Source of the DNA: Aegilops tauschii subsp. strangulata
Lineage: Eukaryota; Streptophyta; Magnoliopsida; Poales; Poaceae
Direction of reading: 5' to 3'
Assembly: GCF_002575655.3 (NCBI RefSeq)
Contig: NC_053041.3
Location: forward strand, 372,417,054-372,481,053
Length of the DNA stretch: 64,000 nt
Numbering within the stretch: position 1 is the first letter of the stretch; each line of letters starts with the position of its first letter. Both the position numbers and the translations under genes were made by a program. Shown piece by piece: positions 56,331 through 64,000 of this stretch. Below the pieces are notes generated by a model. The model did not search any database. It was given only the letters and a program-made list of their open reading frames with translations, and had not been told where the DNA came from.

Positions 56331-58563
56331 TCTGATGTATTTCAATTATGAAACGAAAAATATTGTGTGCTTAATATGAAATGTCAATTAGATTAATAAA
56401 TAGATTATGAATAATCGGATATTTAGCCTGCTAATGGCGAATTAGCCTGCTAATTGGGTTTTGCTATTGCAAACGGTTGTTGAAAAAATACCATGGGCGA
56501 TGACCTCAGGCAACGCACACAGTTTCTAGGAATAAACCGTGTTGGATCAATGAACAATCACACACGACTTTCTCTTGAAAACTATTTGCGTTAGGCCACC
56601 TTGCGCAAATGTTTACCACATAAAAACTGTTTGTGATGGACATCCTTTGCCACACAGTTTCTTCTGCGGACCATGTATGATACATTCAATAACACAAACG
56701 ATTTAATGGGAAAAATTGTTTGTGATGTACCTGTGAACGGAAACGTTTTCCTTGGAGCGACTGTGTGGGATGTGCATACGAACGGAAACGTTTAGCGGGG
56801 ACTGACTGTGTGGGATGTACCTGCGACCGGAAACAATTTCGCCGTATAATTGTATTTTTTTACCTCTACTATACGTATTTCCGTATTTAAGCGCTCGCCG
56901 GTCGCACACGACCTCATTTTGCCGAGCGAGTGTGCCAGGAGGGCATATCCCCGATGATTTCTGGGTCGTGTGGGAAGGACCCCCCTATCGCCCACACTCA
57001 CTTGGCAACGGTTCCAAAGGCCGTCGCGGAAAGAGGTTAAAAACCATTTGTTTAGTAGCTCGTTGTACTAGTGCCTGGAGCGCTTGCTGCTTGTTTTTGG
57101 AAAAGAAATCTGTATCCATTGTCTCCAAATAAAGTCGACTCACCTTGTATTCATTGGAATTTTCTTTAAAGGAGAGGAGCTCATCATCAAAGACACCCAT
57201 TCACTCCAAAGGCTGCTTCTTGATTATCGTTATGCACCTTCGCAAATAACTTGGTCTCTGCGCCTAAACTGGGGACCTTGGGTGTAATTCCTAATCCGTT
57301 TGAGGGTTACAAGATGGTGGTTGGCTCCACAATTATTCAGGTACTGTATATTAACATCAACACTTTTGTAATCATAAGCTGCATTTTTTATTTGTGCGCG
57401 TAAGTTTTATATCATCAACACTTTTGTAATCATAAGATGCATTTCTCATTTGTGCGCATAATGTTTATATAATCTTGGAGTACGCTTTTGGTACTAATAT
57501 TATGTTCTATGCTCAATGAAGAGTTTGTCCATGGGTACCCTATCAATGGTGCTGGATTCTATCAAGACCTTACATATCAGTACGTGGTGTTTTGATCTGA
57601 ACATGGTTATCGGCTTGCTGCGATGCTTTCCATGTCTGGAGAATGTGTATACAGGTGATGATATGAAGCACATTGATATACTTTACTAGAACTAACCGTT
57701 CAGCTGTACTATTTTTTTAGACATTAACTGTTTTCAGTCTTCATGTCTATTTAGGCTAAATGATATGAACAAAAAGGTATAACCAATCGGTGGCATAAGA
57801 AGCACCATGATTTTCTCAGTTCTCATGACATTCGTTTGAGGATAATAACACTGCAAGGATATGCATCCAACCATGCAAACACTAGCTTTGTCACATTCTT
57901 CCAGTTGAATGCGAGAGTACTATTGTCCATGAGGATTAAGTTTTTTGACAGACAATTTCTCACGGATGGACACGTTGAACAGCATAAAAAGAAGTTTCTG
58001 GTGGACAAAAGGGCGTATGAACATACTCGGCTTCTATTTACAACAACTTGTTATCATGTACCAGTAGATTTTCTGGTCCAGGATCTTGATTTTATGGATC
58101 ACACTGATCCATTTCACTGTGACTGCTCAAAACTTTGGTTGAGTTAGTTGTTATTGTCCTATTCAATCTGAATTTTGTGTAAACCTGATGAACAATTAAT
58201 CATCGTGCTTTCGTACCTTCTATAAGTTGGGGTTAGATATTGCTGCCCTTTTCAACTCGGCTTTGACCCATATTTTCTTTCATACAAACCGGAGCTTCTA
58301 TCAAGAAGCCTCATGGTTCTGAGAGCAAACTTGGTCACAGAAACGACACACGCTGTATCTTCCTGCCTTGATTTATTTTATAGAGGCAACATGCAACTGT
58401 GCTAAACATATGAAATTATTCACGGTTCATTTCGCCTTACATTGATTTTCCTAGTGATTCTTAACAAATAGCCACCACGTTATTATCGCAAACGGTCCTA
58501 TTAGTCAAACCATGGGCGTTCAACTAACCATTTACTACCGCGGGCAGCTGTTTGATTAGACGG
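56331..58563 (+). repeat. Segmental duplication, copy B
   Basis: Matches 43427-45726: CACTA 3' end (to 57073), F-box 3' half (57074-58147) and downstream DNA to GATTAGACGG. After that point it continues into F-box gene 2, so this copy keeps the original right neighbour. Confidence 0.92.
57074..58147 (+). pseudogene. F-box/LRR/FBD gene 1, 3' half (copy B)
   Basis: The first exon stays open longer than in copy A (LLLVFGKEICIHCLQIKSTH, IGIFFKGEELIIKDT), then loses one base at ATAACTTGG near 57250. Middle exon is about 57518-57652. The last exon 57755-58147 is open (RIITLQGYASNHANTSFVTF...LWLS). No F-box or start is upstream, as only CACTA end and LTR precede it. It can hardly make an F-box protein. 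Confidence 0.85.
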
Positions 58564-58574
58564 GGCAACTGTGA

Positions 58575-60426
58575 GCGGTCCTCCGTTCTCATCTTCAAGC
58601 ACCGCCAGCTAGGATTGCCGCCTACTGCGAGACGGAGGACGAGCTGGCCAACAAGCAGGGGTGGGTCAAGCCAGAACCGCAAGAGCCTCCAGCGAACATG
58701 GACTTCATCAGCAGCCTCCCCGACGAGATGTTGGTAACCATCATATCCCACCTCCCCATCAAATATGGCATGCGGACCACTGTCCTCTCGCGGCGGTGGC
58801 GCCCCCTCTGGCGCTGCACACCCTGGACCTCATCGTCGACCACGAGTTCTGCAGAGGGGAGCAGCAACGCCTGGACGCATTATCCCACGTCCTCGACACG
58901 CACACTGGGCTGGTCAGACGCCTTGCTATCGGCAGGGTTAATCCCCACAACAGGACCGAACCCAGGTTGCACTACTGGTTCCTATCCCCAACCCTGGATC
59001 GGCTCGAGGAGCTCAGCCTTCATGCCAGACGTCCTTGCTCGCTGCCGCCGTCCGTGTTCCGCCTCGTGCCCACACTGCACCGCGCTACATTCAGGCAGTG
59101 CATTTTCCCCGAATCGATGTCGCGCGCGCTCTTCATCTCCCTAAACTTAAGCACCTCGAGCTCATTGTCGTTCGCATCTTGAAGGAGGATTTGGAGCTCC
59201 TGCTAACCGGTTGTACAGCGCTCGAGTACCTTCGTCTTCATGTGATGGACGGGTACAATAGCCTCCATATCACCTCGACGAATGTCCATGCGATTTATGT
59301 GCATTGCTGGCGCCGCCCAAGGCTGTCAGTTCAGGTGTTTCACGATATTGTCATTGAGAATGCACCTTTCCTCGAGAGATTGTATGTACATGATAAATTA
59401 GGCCCAGCAAGAATTAGGGTCATTCACGCACTGAAACTAACAGTGTTGGGCTACTCGTGTCCTGAATTCAACGAACTTGTTACTGGATCATTATCCGTTC
59501 AGGTACAACAGTCTTCTTCTTCTCCTTCTTATATATTATCGGACATCACATTTTATCTAATTGTTGTTGATCTATATATTCACCTGTATCCAGAAAATGA
59601 TTCCCACAAGCTTGACACGGCCTCTACACACAGTGAAGATCTTGGCACTACAATCTGTCGGCCCCGATCTGGATGAAGTTGTTAGATTCCTTAGATGATT
59701 TCCTTGCACGGAGAAGCTATACATCGAGGTGATGCTCCTTTCCTGTTAATTGTTAACCACAACGGAGCTCAATTTTTTATTAATTTTACCCATGATTACA
59801 ATGACAAATGTAGAATGATTTCTAAAGGAAATTTGGAGGATTTCAATACATATTTTTTTGGAGATGCTAGTGTTGTACGCGTTTTATTCCTTCGCCCAAC
59901 ATGCTTTCGTGATAAAAGTTTATCTCGAAAGGTTGAAGGTGGCATTTCACTCTTTTCGTGTATTTTAGAAATCCTGCAAATCAAAGAGGCCCGAAGTGTT
60001 CAAATCTGCAGCTATGCACTAATATGTTGTCTTCGTTTGCAGATACTAGCAGGCCCGAGAGTAGTAAATGTTGGGGAATATACCAATCCCATTGAATGCC
60101 TTGATCTTCATCTCATAGAAATTACCGAGGCACCACACTAGAAATTAAATTCGCCAGATTCTTTGTTGAGAAAGCAAGGTTGCTCAAGGTAATGAGGTTT
60201 TCCTATTTTAGTGCGCAGAAGTGAATGGATTGCTAAAGATCGCAGGCTTCTACAGCTGAATGGAAAAGGCTCTGCACAAGCTGAATTTCAGTTTGTAACT
60301 TCGTATGGCAGATTATTCGGAAGTCACTGTATCTTGCCGCTATATGATTTCTCGGTTGCTGATCCTTTCACAGAAATAATGCATGCAAATTTTTTTGAAG
60401 AAGATAAATTTTATGTGTCTGAATAG
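58575..60426 (+). pseudogene. F-box/LRR/FBD gene 2
   Basis: Exon 1 to 59502: the ATG at 58698 starts [34 protein letters not shown], a clear F-box. The frame is already open from 58575 ([20 protein letters not shown]), so the true start may have been lost at the 58563 breakpoint. LRR part: [34 protein letters not shown]. Exon 2 59594-59728 (KMIPTSLTRPLHTVKILALQ) has a TGA in FLR*FPC. Exon 3 60043-60426 has the FBD region (NYRGTTLEIKFARFFVEKAR) and ends DKFYVSE. Shifts near 58815, 59140 and 60205 break the frame. Splice sites are GT/AG. It is a paralogue of gene 1, with the same exon plan. Confidence 0.82.
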
Positions 60427-60589
60427 TTTGAACATTGTAATCTTTGAATTTGAACCTTGCAATATTTGTGGTATTTGTTATATAACGTAATTGTATGTTT
60501 AATTTGGTATTGCAATCATGTCCTGTTACAAGTATATATATGTTGTTCTTCTGTACACAGAGCATAGATATTCTGCAGACAGAGCATAT
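60427..60589. other. 3' flank of F-box gene 2
   Basis: AT-rich, probably 3' untranslated DNA. No other feature. Confidence 0.4.
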
Positions 60590-60800
60590 CACATCGCACA
60601 TGGACCACATTAGGTACCCGTCGGTGATAAATTCATCAATCGCAAACGGTTATATACCAGCAAGCGTTTGCCCAAAACACACACGACTTATTCCATTACA
60701 AACAGCTCGGATGGATCAACTGTATGCCACGTATCGCACACGCAACTCTAATCTGATTCGTGCTTGATGTCTCTGACATCGCTCGCACAGTTTGTCTTAT
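60590..60800. repeat. Fragment of CACTA 5'-type subterminal repeats
   Basis: AATCGCAAACGGTTATATAC, GGATGGATCAACTGTATGCC and TGCTTGATGTCTCTGACATC align with 5936-6020 in the same orientation. No terminus follows, so it is a truncated relic. Confidence 0.7.
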
Positions 60801-61307
60801 TTGCCACCTATCACTGTGCCGGCCTCTGCTCGCGTCCCTCGGCAAGCTCTGCTCACCGTTAGGCGTAGCAGCGCGCTGTGCTCGCCGTTAGGCGCCCGAC
60901 GCGATCTAATCTCGTCCGTCGTCGCGCTCTTCTCGCATCCGTCGGTGCGCTCGGCTTGTGGGCAGCTTTGTCTTGCGTGTTCAACTCGTATATGCATATA
61001 TATGGTTACTCGCCGTTGAGGTGACCGCGGAGCGCACTGCTCGCGTCCCTCCGCGCGCGCTCGGCCACCGGTTGGGCCTGCGCACGATCACATCACGGGC
61101 CCCATATGCATGCGGTTGCGCCGCGCACGTCGCCACGTGAGGTAGTTACGTGCGGCACGATGGAGTTACGCGCTGCAAATTAGAACTGACATCCGGGCGT
61201 GCCAATATTCCAGGCTGTCTGGCTTCCCCTTTAATTCCCGCGGCCATTATAACCTTAGTCTCTTCAACCTTTCGATCGCGCCCCACAACATAGCAAGCAC
61301 ACCCACA
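60801..61307 (+). promoter_or_regulatory. GC-rich promoter region with TATA box
   Basis: CATTATAACC (TATA-like ATTATAA at 61246-61252) lies 56 bases before the ATG at 61308. A GCTC(A/G)CCGTTAGGCG motif repeats at 60852-60894. Confidence 0.45.
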
Positions 61308-61385
61308 ATGACAGATAGAGAGGGGATGTCTAGCAGCGCTCCAATGGAGTTCGGCGAGCATAAAGTGGAGACCCACGCGAGGAAG
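61308..61385 (+). pseudogene. 5' fragment of an unknown gene, cut by a CACTA insertion
   Basis: ATG in a CACAATGAC context. 26 codons (MTDREGMSSSAPMEFGEHKV...ARK) run in frame to the CACTA terminus. The rest lies beyond the right edge or is lost. No family recognised. Confidence 0.45.
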
Positions 61386-64000
61386 CACTACAAAAAAAAG
61401 ACACATCCGTGACATTTTGGCCTGACCGGAACTTTTTTCTGTCATGCTTATGACACTTCTATGACGATAGTTATGACAAAACCCGGTATCATCATAGATG
61501 TGGTGGGCTAATACTTCTATGACAAAAAATCATGACAGTAAATGGGATTTTCATCCTGGGCGGGCCAGAGACGCACCTGCATGACATTCTTTGGGCCGTC
61601 CATGACGGAGAAAATCGTGGTAGAAGTGAGGCCGATGAAAATAGTGGGCGAGGCTGAGCGATGCAGTGTAGTTTGCGTGTTTCTCTCGTACGCGTGCGTG
61701 GTTCGAGCTGTGTCGCTATAACTGAACCCGAGCGATATCCTGCTGCTACGTACTGAAGCCGCCGATCGATCCCTTCGCTCCTAACTGAACCCGACCAAGA
61801 ATCCTATGCTGCTAACTAAACCCGATCGATCGTTGCTGTTGCATGCTTACTGAAGCCGATCGAACCCCCGCGCGAGACGTAGCTAGCCGGTTGGGTTGCC
61901 TCTGGATGATCAATTCCCGTTGCTGCCACGCGCGCGATACGTAGAACGAGTCGAGACGTGGTGTGAGTCGAGCCGGTTGGGTTGGTTGTGGATGAACAGT
62001 TCCCGGAGGGGGGTTGGATGAACAGGACCCCGACCGTGTGTATAGGCGGTTGCCGCTGGATGAACACAACCCCATGGTATATAGTATGCAGTTGCCGCTG
62101 GATGAACATGAGCCCAAGGAGGCCACCACACACCCCAGCCGATTGGGCGTGGATGAACGGGACCCGGTGGAGGCTGGTTGAACTGAAGCCGGTGGAGGCT
62201 GGATGAACAGTAGCCCTTGGATGAACAATGTCTGGTGGAGGCTGGAGACGGTGGGTGAACAGTAGCAGGTGGAGGCTGGAGGAAGGCGATGGTGGATGAA
62301 TAGTAGACCGTGGAGTCCCATTTTGCGGTACACCACACCCACCCCCGTTGCGACCATAGGAGGTCGAAGAGAAGTCCGTTTCCTCCCTTTTGCGGTAAGC
62401 CACACCCCTCCCGATTAACAGGACCCCGTTTCGACCATAGGAACTCCAACACAAGTCCGTTTCCTCCGTTTTGCGGTACGCTGGGCCCTTCCCGATGAAC
62501 AGGACCCCGTTTCGACCGTACACGGTCAAACAGAAGGCCCGTTTCCTCCGTTTTGCGGCATGCCAGACCTCGTTCGGCTGTTCCATCCAAGCCGGTTGGC
62601 TCCCGATGAACAGGACGCGTTCTGACTCAGTGGTTCGCTCCCGAGGAACAGGACGCATTCCGACCGAGTCACTTGGTTCTCGGTGAATACGACGCTGTTT
62701 CCTCCGTTCCGACCAGCCGGTTAGCTGTCGTTGGATAGGACGACGTCGCTGTCATCCGTTGCATCTCCATGTACATGAGCCCTGGCCGTATGTATGCGCG
62801 ATTACGCGTTCAGGACCCCGCCCTTATGTACGTACGTTGCCGTATTTAATTTCTTGCAGTGTGGCTGTACGTATGTGTACACGATATATATATAGACGGG
62901 ACTGCGTGACACGCTACGTCGGCGCCTCAACTACGACACGTGCATATCCTTACTTGGACACGGTTCATCGCTGCAGAGAGTCCGATCGACCAGTATGTAT
63001 GTACATGATCGCGACCAGACAGACAACCCAACGTACGGTTCGACCCGGTGGGTCCCAGCTGTCAGGGAGGATAAGGAGGCACTTCCTTCCATGCGAAGAT
63101 ATAGCTGTTGGGTTCCAGCTGTCAGGGGGAGACTCGTTTTTTGCTTGTAATACGGGCGCACTTCCTTGCGTATGAAGATGTAGCTGGTGGATCCCAGCTG
63201 TCAGGGGGAAACGTTTTTTTTCGAGGCCCTTCCGGTAGGTCCCGCTGTCAGGTGGACGAATCATTATTTTGCGCGTAATAAGGAGGCACTTCCTTGCTGC
63301 GGCCGTGGACCCAGCTGTCAGCCTCTCCACGTACGGTCCTCTTCCGATGGAAGGCATTCCTTGACCACGTTGACCACGCCGCGCCGAGAGCACCAAGGCG
63401 GTGGACGACAGCGAGGCCTAAGATGGGAACGATCTGGAGTCATGGAACAAGGGGCACATGAGTCCCTGGCGGAGGGGAGTACGAGGGACTGGTTCGGCTG
63501 CCGGGTGAGGCTGCCTTCGCCGGAGAATAACAGAAGGTGTGGGTGAGTACATGTATGACCTGGCCACCATTGGGAGTAGAGTGGGGCGGCGAGGCCTACG
63601 CGACAGCACAGCCGGCCACGGGAGGCATATGCAGGCGCTCCAGCCGGCGATGGTTCTGGTGGCTGGAGCAAGAGCAACTAGATGAGAGATTGAAGAAGCA
63701 GGATCGCCGTTGTATGTCAATCTAACGACTACATATGTTAGAATAATTTGTTGACTCTTTGTTTTAGACCAATAAATCGTTTTGTTCACTAAATGGACAA
63801 CACCCTTGTGCAGGCTTCGTCTAGAGGGCCAACAAAGTCAACTTCGAAAGCTGTGGCGGAATGCAGCCCATTTATTTAGGTTTTACAGCCCATTTCATTT
63901 TGTTTGCCAATACATCTATTTCCTGGGTTTTGACTCAAAAAATAATCTATTTCTTGGGCTGGTTAAAATAATAATAATAGCCGATTTACCATTTATGATA
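61386..64000 (+). mobile_element. CACTA element of a second family (CACTACAAAAAA end), continuing past the window
   Basis: Terminus CACTACAAAAAAAAGACACA; bases before it AAG. Subterminal motifs (T)ATGACA and GACATTTTGG and the block CATCATAGATGTGGTGGGC are typical of an abundant Triticeae CACTA (Jorge-like by recognition). 61720-62760 is built from recurring GATGAACAGGACCCCG and GTCCGTTTCCTCC(C/G)TTTTGC units. No transposase frame is seen before the edge. Confidence 0.8.
63045..63325 (+). repeat. Tandem repeat of about 70 bp in the second CACTA family
   Basis: CCCAGCTGTCAGG and GGAGGCACTTCCTTGC recur about four times (63052, 63115, 63193, 63310 areas) with uneven spacing. Confidence 0.75.

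Noticed and set aside
61812..62658. Minus-strand frames of 197-280 codons in the second CACTA family
   Set aside because: They arise from recurring GATGAACAGGACCCC-type units; the repeated peptide pattern mirrors the DNA repeat.
1..64000. tRNA or rRNA genes
   Set aside because: No cloverleaf-type sequence or rRNA motif was noticed; tRNA-like strings are primer-binding sites of retroelements.

Overview
The window looks like a gene-poor, transposon-dense stretch of a Triticeae grass genome (wheat, Aegilops, barley or rye). The clues are a BARE1/Angela-type copia LTR, Athila/Sabrina-type and other large gypsy elements, CACTA transposons with long subterminal repeats, a Helitron with the usual cereal 3' hairpin, and Stowaway-type MITEs. 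The only host genes I can support are a small cluster of F-box/LRR/FBD genes, all broken, plus a short 5' gene fragment near 61.3 kb. Family names are from recognition of the sequence and were not searched.

Layout. 1-4912: a pol-less Athila-type gypsy element inserted in the first gene of a CACTA element, whose terminus is at 6130. 6185-11068: a BARE1-type solo LTR (target duplication TCATG) split by a 3.2 kb non-autonomous Helitron (6422-9610). 11074-13600: nothing recognised. 13620-14160: a gypsy gag remnant with a zinc knuckle. 14167 to about 27.3 kb: a second CACTA in minus orientation carrying a B3-domain gene; it is split by a complete gypsy element (16872-26860, duplication GTGTC) and contains a MITE with a 156 bp solo LTR inside it and a Stowaway MITE. 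27.9-30.3 kb: a degenerate repeat array. 31201-32285: the 5' half of F-box gene 1. 32286-44170: a large CACTA element that interrupts that gene. 44171-45305: the 3' half of F-box gene 1. 45739-56330: a gypsy element with a 5'-truncated LTR. 56331-58563: a second copy of the 43427-45726 sequence. 58575-60426: F-box gene 2. 61308-61385: a gene start cut by a third type of CACTA, which runs to the window end.

The central structure is the 32286-44170 CACTA. Its two ends are only about 15 of 22 matching positions after CACTA, but the 3-bp flanks and exact restoration of the F-box reading frame show they belong to one insertion. It has no visible transposase. It carries a B3-domain gene near its 3' end, three alanine/charge-rich reading frames each broken by stops that single C-to-T changes can explain, an eight-copy array of about 500 bp, and subterminal-type motifs between the modules. 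A related B3 gene sits at the same place in the minus-strand CACTA at 14-27 kb, so the B3 gene is a constant part of this family.

The second notable structure is a tandem duplication. The solo LTR at 42266-43426 and the LTR ending at 56330 share the same TCTGA flank and the same 2.3 kb downstream sequence. The intervening element begins in the middle of an LTR, behind about 15 bp of filler copied from nearby. This fits a duplication of an LTR-to-flank segment, followed by collapse of the first element copy to a solo LTR. My hand counts of divergence agree: about 7 percent between the two LTRs of the element, and about 4-5 percent between duplicated parts.
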